Source of the DNA: Nitrospirillum iridis
Lineage (GTDB): Bacteria; Pseudomonadota; Alphaproteobacteria; Azospirillales; Azospirillaceae
Assembly (NCBI RefSeq): GCF_014205765.1
Contig: NZ_JACIIZ010000031.1
Location: 1 to 33,279, forward strand
Length of the DNA stretch: 33,279 nt
Direction of reading: 5' to 3'
This document shows, in pieces, positions 26,138-33,279 of this stretch; the stretch's first letter is position 1; every line of letters starts with the position of its first letter. Under the pieces are notes generated by a model. It had not been told where the DNA came from. It was given only the letters and a program-made list of their open reading frames with translations, and made no database searches. The position numbers and the translations under genes were made by a program.

Positions 26138-29100
26138 ATGCGTTGCAGCCTTCGTTCCGAAGCCTTCGTCCCCTTCGTTCGCCGCTGGGGTGCCCTGGCC
26201 GCGGTCTTCCTGGTGTCGCTGCCAGGGATGATTGGAGGTGGGGCCCACGCTCAGGTCGATTCGGCCAACATGCCGGCTGCGCACATCGGTGTGGGCGTGG
26301 CGGTGACGCCTGACCAGGGCTGGTCATATCACCAGAGCCAAGGGTTGCAGAGTCCCGCTGACATCAGCGACACGATGGTCAGCGACCTGGCCCAGGCGCT
26401 GCAGCAGAATCCGAACGTGATCTATGACTACGTTCGCAACAACATCACGCTGGTGCCCATCTACGGCCTGCAGAAGGGCGCCCGCGGCGCCATCATCGAC
26501 GGCGCGGGCACGCCGTTCGACCAGGCGCAGCTGATGGTGCTGCTATTGCGGGCTTCCGGCTACACCGCCAAGTACCGCGTGGGGCGCGTCACCGTTTCCG
26601 GCGGTGACTTCGCCGCCTGGTTTGGTATCAGCAATGCTGATGCCGCCCGCAAGATTTTGGCGGACGGCGGTTTTCCGGCGACGGTCAACGGTTCCGGCAC
26701 CATCAGCAGCGTGGATATGCTCCATGTCTGGGTGCAGGCGAACATCAACGGCGCCTGGCTGGAGTTCGACCCCAGCTTCAAGACGCATACCCAGGTCGGC
26801 GGCGTCGATCTGGCCGGCGTGTCCGGCTTCAACCGAAACGATTTCCTGTCGTCCGCGCGGTCCGGCGTGGTGGAGACGACCACGACCATCCGCGGCCTGA
26901 GCGTCAGCAACGTCGAGAACCGCCTGCAGACCGCCGCCACCAACCTGGCCAACTGGATCGACGCCAACAAGCCGGGCGCCACGATGGATGAGATCGTGGG
27001 CGGCCGCGTCATCAACCCCTCGGTCGTGCCCGTGCCCTCGACACTGCCCTACACCGCAAGCGTGTTGGGCACCTTTGACAACCAGCTGCCCAACACCTTC
27101 CGCACCAAGCTGGGGCTGAAGGTCAGCTATTATCTGACTCCCGGTGTCTACTTCTACCGCCTCTACTACGCCGATGAGATCTACGGCCGGGAGTTCATGA
27201 TCGAGCACACCGGTGGCGGTGCCGTTTGCGATCCGGATTCGTGTTCAGCCTACGGCAAGGTCGAGTTGAACGTCACGGTGCGGGGCTTCAGCCGGGACGT
27301 ATGGTCCAATCCCGGTGAGCCCCACGTCGCCGATGGCTGGTACCGGGTGGAACTGGCTGTCGACCACCCCTATCCCGCCAACAACGGCGGCTACATGGAC
27401 TATAACTATGTCCGCAGGCCGGTGGATCTGAACACCCCCGCCATGGTGGTGGCCGGTTGGGGCCTGACCTCGGAAAACTTGAGGCTGCGCCTGGAGCGCG
27501 AGCGACTGACCAACCAGTCGGTGTTCCAGAACCGGGGTAGCGACGACCTGTCGATGAACCAGGGGGAGCGCAGCAAGGACGGCATCGGCGCCGCCTTCCT
27601 CGCCAACCACAGTCGCATGTCGGAGATCCTGGCGCGGGTGTCCGGGGGCGTGGTGCAGCAGCATGCCATCATCGGACTGGTGACCTCTGCCACGATGCAT
27701 GGTGCCGGCAAGTCGGTTTGGGACGACAGTCAACCGAATCATCAACACATAACCCTGGACGTTGCCGCTTCGATTACCGACCAGGGGTTCGTACTGGATG
27801 TGGAACCCAGTTACAGTGCCAACAGCTTGAGCAACGATGCCAATGCGCGCCAGGGCCTGTTGCACGCGGTCGCGAACGCATCCAGCACCATGGAAGCGGT
27901 TTCTCTGGAAGAGACCTTGGGGACGCCGGAAATCCCCTCCGCCACCAACCGGATCGGCTGGGCGGAAGCGCAGACGAACCCGTCCAGCCAGAACTTCCTC
28001 AAGCTGGATCTGGCCACGTATAACAACATGAATCCCAAGCCGGTCATTGGCGAGGGGCTTTATTATCTTCAGGCTGGCTACACGCTGTTGATCAGCGAGA
28101 ACGGCGGCCTGGGGCCGGGCCGCAGCGGCGACAGTTCGCCGGTTGCGCCTTGGACCTGCTGTTATCTTTCAACGGTTGGCATGGTGGCTGTCGCCGTCAA
28201 GGACGGCAATATCGCCTATGTCACCTCGTCTCCTGGTGGCGTCGTCAAGGGCGGCGAGGGCGGCAGCGTCGGGGCTGACAATACGCCGACGCTAAGCCGG
28301 GCGGATGCTTCTGCCGACTTCGTGAAGGAACAGGCGAAAAGCTATCCTTTCAAGACTGAGGTAAACCTGCGCACGGGTGATCTCAGCTACACCCCGCCAG
28401 CCGACCTTGGCGTTGGCGCCGGCAAGTTCCCCTACAGCTTTACTTTCCAGCGAACCTACAAGGCGGGAGGGTGGCACCATAACATCGGCGGCGCTGCCAC
28501 AATCAGCACCAGCGCATTGGATGCCATGGGCCGCCAGGCCCCGCGCGACGCCGCAGCAACCCTTACGTATGCCCTGGCCGCCCTGGGTTCCTTCCAGGAC
28601 AGCTACGCTGCCGACCGCATCATGACCGCATCCATGGCCGCCACGTGGTGGCAGAAGACCATGTCCAACAACAGCGTCACGTTGGAGGATGGTACTGGTG
28701 CGGACAGCGCGACCTATATCCGCCGGCCAGACGGCAGCTTTGGGTATCGGGCGGGCGGCACCAGCCAACTGTCCCAATCGGGTGCGATCAAGACCTCGAT
28801 GGAGGACTATGTTCACCCAACTTACTGCTTCCGGGAATTATCATTCACCGAAACCCTGGGTGACGGACAAAGACGCACCTATGCTGTTCCTGATGGCACG
28901 ACCAAGACTTGTGGGGATCATGAATCCGGCACCAATACGTGGGATCTGAGCCTGGTCAGCTGGACATGGCCCAGCGGTGTCACCCTGTCATACACCTATA
29001 CATCGTCCAGCATTTACGCCGGCCCCTTGGTCACAGGCATCAGCAACAATCTGGGTCGCTCGCTGACACTCAGCTACGATCCGGAGCCCAATAGCGCCAC

Positions 29101-32100
29101 GCCTACCCTGCTGAAGTCGGTGAAGGACAATTCCACCAATCGGCAAGTCACATTCTCCTGGGAATCCGGCGTGCAGGGATACCGGCTGAACAAGGTGACC
29201 AGCCCGCTGAACTACGTTAGCCAGTACGGGTACGCCGACAGCGACGTTCAATTCAATTATGGTGTGAATGTCCCTGACGCCACATATCGCTATAACTTTG
29301 GTGACTATGTATTGAACCGCTTCCGCGACCAGCGGGATCAACTGGTCGCCATTTACACACCGGAAGATGTCGCCAACGGTGCGACCTATAGCTTGGGGGT
29401 GCTGTACGACACCGATGGCCGTGTGCGCCAGGTAGTCACCAAGACAGGGTATACCAACACCTACTATCCGGGGCTTTTCCGGGGCTCAGTCCGCGATCCG
29501 AACTGTGCGGCACAGTGGAGCAATTGCGGTGTCACGGCCACGTGGTTCGACAGCGGGGGGCGGGCTGTCCGTCAGGTCGATGCGCTGGGGCGGGAACATG
29601 GCACCACCTATGATGGTGTCGGTCACGCCGTCCGGCAGATCGACCCCATGGGCGGCGTGGTCACGCATGTCTACGACAGCCGGGGACGGGAGACGGAGAC
29701 CCACGCCGTGCCTCGGCCCGGCTCCGGCCTGGGTGAGAAGGCTGTCTACACCAGTTACGACGGGACATGGAACAAGCCCAGTCAGGTGAAGGACGCCCGC
29801 GGCCAAGTTACGGACTATGGCTACGACAGCACCACCGGTGACTTGAAGACGGTGGACCAGCCCTCCGTGTGGAACACGGCGAGTGGCGGCAACATCCGCC
29901 CCCGGACCACCTACACCTATGACATGGGCCGGATATCCAGCATCACCGATGCCAGCGGAATGGAGACGCATTTCACCTATAACGCGAATAAGGAAACGCT
30001 GAACAAGGTGGTCGTGGACAATAATGGCAAGAAGCTGACCACCAGCTTCGACTGGACCGACGCCGGCGACCTGAAAAGCGTGACGGATCCCAATAATAAC
30101 CAGACCACGGCCAGCTACAACAACGCGCGGTGGCGGACGGAGTTGCAGGCGCCCGAGGGATGGGATGCCAAGTGGACTTACAATCGCAATGGCTGGATCA
30201 CGAAGCTGGAACAAGCCAACGGCACGGCGGCATGGACCACGACGCAGTTCACCTACACACCGGAGGGCCGCCTGTCCAAGGTGACGGATCCGGCGAACAA
30301 CGACACCAAGACGGACTACGATCCGTCGGGCCGGCCTATATGGCTGACGGACGCGCTGGGCCGGCTAAGCACGACGGATTACGACGCGGCGGGCCAGAAG
30401 ACTGCGGAGCATCGCGCCGTCGGGACACCTTTGGAGCAGACGAGTGCCGCCTACACCTATTTCGCTGATGGCCAGGTGCAGACGATCACCGACCCCCGCG
30501 GAAATGTCCTGACTTACGCCTATGATGGCTTCGGGCGGGTGGCGTCATTGCGCTATCCGGACGGGGCGTCGGATGGCTACGGCTATGACGTGAATGACAA
30601 CGTGACGGCGCAGTCCTTCCGGGACGGCACCAGCGCCACGCTGGACTATGACGCCCTGAACCGGCAGACGGGGGTGACGCGGGCGGGCTTGGCCAAGGTG
30701 GCTTTGGAATATGACTTGGCGGGACGCCTGCTTCGCAAGAAGGCCCCAGATGGGACGCCGCAGAACGGCTGGTTAGGATGGGAACAGGGGTATGATACGG
30801 CGGGCCGTCTGACGGACGTGACAGTCCATGTTCCCCGCCCCGCATCGAGTTCCGGGCCGGTGCCGGGTGCCAGCCTCGCGCTGCGGTTCGGCTATGACAA
30901 CGTGGGCAACCGTACCTCGGCCACGTGGCCCGATGGGGCGACGGTGAACTGGGCCTATGATGGGCTGGGCCGGGTGAAGGACGTCACGGAAGGCAACTTC
31001 ACCTGGATACACCGCGGTTATGACCCGTTGGGCCGGCCGACTGGGGCAGGGCGGGGAACCACGGGGGCGTCGGCGGTCAGCACCAGCGCCTACACCTATG
31101 ACGCGGCCAGCCGGCTGCTGACACTGGGCAACGGCTGGTCTGGCGGGGCGGTGAACTACAGCTACCACTACGACGTGCTGGGGCAGATGACGTCCATGGA
31201 TCTGGACAACGACGCCTTCGTGCCGACGGTGGGGGCGACGCAAAGCTATGGCGCGGCCAATGCCATAAACGGCTACACGTCGGTGGGCGGCAATGCCTAC
31301 GCCTATGACGGCCGGGGGAACCTGACGTCGGTGGGCTCGGCGGCGTCGATGATCTACGACAGCCGCAACATGCTGACCAAATACACGCAGGGCGCCACGG
31401 TGCAGACCATGGGCTACTACCCTGAGGGCGACCGGGCGTGGAAGCAGGTGAACGGTGTCACCACCCTGACGCTGGAAGCCGGCGGGGTGGAGTGGGGCGA
31501 CTACGACATCAACGGCGCCTTGATGCGCCGCTACATCCACGCCAGCGGTGCCGGCGGCCCTGGGGGCGGTGACGTGGTGGGCTGGGAGGACAGTGGCGGT
31601 AACCGTTCGCTGGCCATCCACGACCGGCAGGGCAGTGTCGTCGCCGTGCTGAACGGTTCGGGCCAGGCCACCAGTACCTACTCTTACAACGCCTATGGCC
31701 AGAGTGCGCAGGACGGGAGCACCGGCTCCCCCTATCGCTACGCCGGCATGCGGTATGACGAGATCGGGCTGTACGTCACGCCCAACCGCACCTACGTCCC
31801 CGGGATTGGACGCTGGTTGCAGATGGACCCGTCGGGGATCGCCGATGGGCTCAACCGGTATGCTTATGTGGGGAATGATCCACTGAGCCGGTTCGATCCA
31901 TCGGGGCTGCAAGCTGTGGTGATGACCCCTGAAGGCCCCATGCCGCTTCCAATTGCGCCTCAGAGCGTGCCTGGTGCGGTAGATATGCGGCAGACTGCTT
32001 TGGCTATTGATCGGGCACTGTCAAAAGTCACTAAATGGTTTATGGCTAATGGCTTGTCCTCAAGGCTTGGCCACATCTCTCTCAATGAGCAGCATAGTGA

Positions 32101-32482
32101 AGGAGAAGAAAGCGATAGTCGGCCGGCTAATTTGGCACCTCCAGGGGCTGATAGGGATACGGCTTTGGAAGCGGCGAAGGGTGCGGCGGGAATCACTAAT
32201 GACTTGTCGCCAGATGTAGTGCCTAACAAGAAAGATCCAAGTAACCCGAACTCTAAAGCAGAGCCGCATAGCGAAAATCTGATTTATCTAGACGATGACG
32301 GCAATGAAGTTGTAATTAGGCATGATTACGGGGGGCATCGTTATCCAGATGACCCGAGCCAAAATAGAGGGCCTCATTTTAACTATGGTGAGGATGGTCA
32401 TTATGACTATGATGGGCCAGGGCAGCCATATGGGCCGTGGCGTGGGCCGAAGATAGAGAGTTGGGATAATGAAGGTAGTTAG
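26138..32482 (+). CDS. Sec-exported RHS/YD-repeat protein with transglutaminase-like N-terminal domain and C-terminal toxin-like tip
   Basis: Giant protein of 2114 residues. ATG 26138 gives a signal peptide (LAAVFLVSLPGMIGGGAHAQ), though the ribosome site is weak (AAGGA 12 nt upstream). Residues about 90-215 are transglutaminase-like (FDQAQLMVLLLRASGYTAKYRVG; His196 in LHVWVQ; Asp211 in EFDPS), but the catalytic Cys position near 127 is Phe, so it is probably not a working enzyme. A middle part of unknown fold leads to a VNLRTGDLSY region (about 742), similar to the segment before RHS shells, then many YD repeats (about 955-1860). The RHS core ends GRWLQMDPSG...FDPSGL (Asp1897, Asp1920), the usual self-cleavage border. 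The last 190 residues are unlike the rest (next entry). No PAAR or VgrG domain and no T6SS gene is present, so export beyond the Sec step is unknown. YD repeats typically encase the toxin. Confidence 0.9.
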   Translation: MRCSLRSEAFVPFVRRWGALAAVFLVSLPGMIGGGAHAQVDSANMPAAHIGVGVAVTPDQGWSYHQSQGLQSPADISDTMVSDLAQALQQNPNVIYDYVRNNITLVPIYGLQKGARGAIIDGAGTPFDQAQLMVLLLRASGYTAKYRVGRVTVSGGDFAAWFGISNADAARKILADGGFPATVNGSGTISSVDMLHVWVQANINGAWLEFDPSFKTHTQVGGVDLAGVSGFNRNDFLSSARSGVVETTTTIRGLSVSNVENRLQTAATNLANWIDANKPGATMDEIVGGRVINPSVVPVPSTLPYTASVLGTFDNQLPNTFRTKLGLKVSYYLTPGVYFYRLYYADEIYGREFMIEHTGGGAVCDPDSCSAYGKVELNVTVRGFSRDVWSNPGEPHVADGWYRVELAVDHPYPANNGGYMDYNYVRRPVDLNTPAMVVAGWGLTSENLRLRLERERLTNQSVFQNRGSDDLSMNQGERSKDGIGAAFLANHSRMSEILARVSGGVVQQHAIIGLVTSATMHGAGKSVWDDSQPNHQHITLDVAASITDQGFVLDVEPSYSANSLSNDANARQGLLHAVANASSTMEAVSLEETLGTPEIPSATNRIGWAEAQTNPSSQNFLKLDLATYNNMNPKPVIGEGLYYLQAGYTLLISENGGLGPGRSGDSSPVAPWTCCYLSTVGMVAVAVKDGNIAYVTSSPGGVVKGGEGGSVGADNTPTLSRADASADFVKEQAKSYPFKTEVNLRTGDLSYTPPADLGVGAGKFPYSFTFQRTYKAGGWHHNIGGAATISTSALDAMGRQAPRDAAATLTYALAALGSFQDSYAADRIMTASMAATWWQKTMSNNSVTLEDGTGADSATYIRRPDGSFGYRAGGTSQLSQSGAIKTSMEDYVHPTYCFRELSFTETLGDGQRRTYAVPDGTTKTCGDHESGTNTWDLSLVSWTWPSGVTLSYTYTSSSIYAGPLVTGISNNLGRSLTLSYDPEPNSATPTLLKSVKDNSTNRQVTFSWESGVQGYRLNKVTSPLNYVSQYGYADSDVQFNYGVNVPDATYRYNFGDYVLNRFRDQRDQLVAIYTPEDVANGATYSLGVLYDTDGRVRQVVTKTGYTNTYYPGLFRGSVRDPNCAAQWSNCGVTATWFDSGGRAVRQVDALGREHGTTYDGVGHAVRQIDPMGGVVTHVYDSRGRETETHAVPRPGSGLGEKAVYTSYDGTWNKPSQVKDARGQVTDYGYDSTTGDLKTVDQPSVWNTASGGNIRPRTTYTYDMGRISSITDASGMETHFTYNANKETLNKVVVDNNGKKLTTSFDWTDAGDLKSVTDPNNNQTTASYNNARWRTELQAPEGWDAKWTYNRNGWITKLEQANGTAAWTTTQFTYTPEGRLSKVTDPANNDTKTDYDPSGRPIWLTDALGRLSTTDYDAAGQKTAEHRAVGTPLEQTSAAYTYFADGQVQTITDPRGNVLTYAYDGFGRVASLRYPDGASDGYGYDVNDNVTAQSFRDGTSATLDYDALNRQTGVTRAGLAKVALEYDLAGRLLRKKAPDGTPQNGWLGWEQGYDTAGRLTDVTVHVPRPASSSGPVPGASLALRFGYDNVGNRTSATWPDGATVNWAYDGLGRVKDVTEGNFTWIHRGYDPLGRPTGAGRGTTGASAVSTSAYTYDAASRLLTLGNGWSGGAVNYSYHYDVLGQMTSMDLDNDAFVPTVGATQSYGAANAINGYTSVGGNAYAYDGRGNLTSVGSAASMIYDSRNMLTKYTQGATVQTMGYYPEGDRAWKQVNGVTTLTLEAGGVEWGDYDINGALMRRYIHASGAGGPGGGDVVGWEDSGGNRSLAIHDRQGSVVAVLNGSGQATSTYSYNAYGQSAQDGSTGSPYRYAGMRYDEIGLYVTPNRTYVPGIGRWLQMDPSGIADGLNRYAYVGNDPLSRFDPSGLQAVVMTPEGPMPLPIAPQSVPGAVDMRQTALAIDRALSKVTKWFMANGLSSRLGHISLNEQHSEGEESDSRPANLAPPGADRDTALEAAKGAAGITNDLSPDVVPNKKDPSNPNSKAEPHSENLIYLDDDGNEVVIRHDYGGHRYPDDPSQNRGPHFNYGEDGHYDYDGPGQPYGPWRGPKIESWDNEGS
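31910..32479 (+). other. Variable C-terminal tip of the RHS protein (candidate toxin domain)
   Basis: Residues 1925-2114, right after the DPSGL border. The first half is linker-like; the end holds a compact set of polar residues: His2062, GHRYPDD (His2067, Asp2071/2072), RGPHFN (Arg2077, His2080, Asn2082) and HYDY (His2088, Tyr2091). Such His/Asp/Arg/Asn clusters are usual for nuclease active sites in polymorphic toxins, but I cannot assign a named family. Base composition becomes AT-richer from about 31960, increasing into the next gene. This matches tip replacement by horizontal transfer. Confidence 0.65.
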
Positions 32483-33119
32483 GGAATTTCGGCAAAATAT
32501 TGCCGCCGGGGATGCAGGTTTCCAGCGAATTTTAGAGACTGGAGTGTTCCCAGAATTCTCTTGGAGGCGTTTGTCGCTGTTCTCGGTTAAAATTGAGGGA
32601 GGAGATTTAAATAAAATAGTAGATGTTTTTAGTAAAGAGGTGGTTGCTGCGGCGCAGCCGTGGCTTGAGCGAGGGTACGTGCTAGGATGTTTCTATATTG
32701 GAGCTGAATTTGATGGGCATAAGAGGAAAGCTCCAGAGGGGTATTCTTTGTTAAGGGAGCCAAATACAGATGGAGTGATGGTTGGAAAGGGTGTGGAGAT
32801 TGTCTACCGATATGGGGGGAAAAGGAAAAATATAGCATTCTTTGAGGTTGATGGAAATGATATGATGAAGATTTATAGATTCTCACAGAAAAGATTCCGA
32901 ATAGCTCCATTTTTGTTTCAAAAAACGCGCGATCTCGGAAAAAATGAAATAGATATTGCGAGAAATTTATGCATCTATGACGATAGTGAGACAGGTTTCC
33001 TGAACTGGAGGGCATTTGCGCTTGGTTTGTGCGGGTTAGGGTTTGTTTTCATCAAGATGGATGGGAAGTTCGACGAAAAATTCAGATCTTTTGATTTTAT
33101 ATTTGCAGAGAGCCTTTAA
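32469..33119 (+). CDS. Probable immunity protein for the RHS tip
   Basis: Protein of 216 residues, no family recognised, no signal peptide or membrane helix, so cytoplasmic. Its ATG lies 14 nt inside the end of the RHS gene in another frame, giving tight coupling. Codon use is strikingly AT-rich (many AAA, ATA, TTT, AGA) against the GC-rich rest of the window, so it looks acquired. The place, size and composition are those of immunity genes following polymorphic toxin tips. The sequence is rich in Phe and Lys/Arg and contains a cysteine-bearing hydrophobic stretch (FALGLCGLGFVFI) near the end. Role inferred only from context; an orphan acquired gene is the alternative. Confidence 0.7.
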   Translation: MKVVREFRQNIAAGDAGFQRILETGVFPEFSWRRLSLFSVKIEGGDLNKIVDVFSKEVVAAAQPWLERGYVLGCFYIGAEFDGHKRKAPEGYSLLREPNTDGVMVGKGVEIVYRYGGKRKNIAFFEVDGNDMMKIYRFSQKRFRIAPFLFQKTRDLGKNEIDIARNLCIYDDSETGFLNWRAFALGLCGLGFVFIKMDGKFDEKFRSFDFIFAESL

Positions 33120-33174
33120 AAAATTATTAGGATTTGTCGTCATCAACGCCGACCTCTGGCTGCACAAGAGCGAC

Positions 33175-33209
33175 TATCCCCTGATTGTACAGAGATGGTT
33201 ATCCCCTGA
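33175..33209. repeat. Pair of 10-bp direct repeats, possible IS end
   Basis: TATCCCCTGA occurs at 33175-33184 and 33200-33209, 25 nt apart, with CGACT/AGTCG halves (33171-33175 and 33211-33215) bracketing the pair. Multiple short repeats of this kind mark the ends of IS21-family elements, and a minus-strand reading frame ends 24 nt away. Confidence 0.4.
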
Positions 33210-33233
33210 CAGTCGCCCCCTCATGTGAGGTTA

Positions 33234-33279
33234 TCAGGCGGCGGGTTTGAGGTTGGTTTCGGGTGCCTCCTTCTGTGGT
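33234..33279 (-). CDS. C-terminal end of a minus-strand gene (partial), possibly a transposition helper
   Basis: Fifteen codons enter from beyond the window edge, read PQKEAPETNLKPAA and stop at TGA (33236-33234). The frame is GC-rich again, unlike the adjacent immunity gene. A gene end followed at once by tandem repeats fits istB of an IS21-type element, whose last gene abuts the right end. Too little is visible to be sure. Confidence 0.35.
   Translation of the reverse strand, partial: PQKEAPETNLKPAA

Noticed and set aside
26410-26790. Active transglutaminase or peptidase at the RHS N-terminus
   Set aside because: The fold signature with His and Asp is visible, but no Cys stands at the catalytic position.
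29000-31860. Repetitive DNA as a CRISPR or tandem DNA repeat
   Set aside because: The recurrence is at protein level (YD repeats), degenerate at DNA level, and in one continuous reading frame.

Overview
High-GC, gene-dense DNA that looks like an alphaproteobacterial chromosome, most likely of the Rhodospirillales/Azospirillaceae type. This rests on the strong G/C bias at third codon positions, the protein families present and the operon style; the genus is inferred and cannot be proven from the window. No rRNA, tRNA or CRISPR array is visible.

Layout. (1) 1-1375: an IS110-family insertion sequence (transposase on the minus strand) whose roughly 220-nt non-coding leader could hold a bridge RNA; it abuts a perfect 32-bp palindrome. 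(2) 1376-7531, all minus strand: a membrane-bound hybrid histidine kinase (MASE4-like sensor, HisKA, HATPase, two receiver domains, decayed C-terminal Hpt-like region), hisI, a metC-like PLP lyase coupled to hisI by an ATGA overlap, and a secreted M20 amidohydrolase. (3) 7532-8978: two small secreted paralogues with two cysteines at identical spacing, separated by a textbook terminator, a LacI-type operator and a sigma-70-like promoter. (4) 9052-12761, minus strand: a tight cysK - sseA - GNAT - FUSC operon in which the last gene carries an in-frame amber codon. (5) 13023-16858: a secreted GH43 glycosidase, a small four-cysteine protein, an alpha/beta hydrolase plus SDR pair, and a remnant of a second SDR. 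(6) 16859-25789, plus strand: an MFS exporter followed by a complete RND efflux system (lipoprotein adaptor, HAE1-type pump, NodT-type outer-membrane factor) with its own OmpR-type response regulator and sensor kinase. (7) 26138-33119: a 2114-residue Sec-exported RHS/YD-repeat protein with a cysteine-less transglutaminase-like N-terminal domain and an AT-richer, His-rich C-terminal tip of polymorphic-toxin type, overlapped by an AT-rich gene that is the probable immunity gene. (8) 33120-33279: short direct repeats and the C-terminal codons of a minus-strand gene running off the window, which look like the end of another insertion sequence.

How the genes work together. The efflux block is a self-regulated tripartite pump (inner-membrane pump, adaptor, outer-membrane channel and two-component control). 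The cysK/sseA/metC genes concern cysteine and sulfur metabolism. The RHS gene, its variable tip and the adjacent small gene form the toxin-immunity layout used in bacterial competition, and the base-composition change suggests that tip and immunity gene arrived together. The most novel-looking parts are the RHS tip/immunity pair, the two-cysteine secreted paralogues, the amber-interrupted FUSC gene and the putative IS110 bridge-RNA region.
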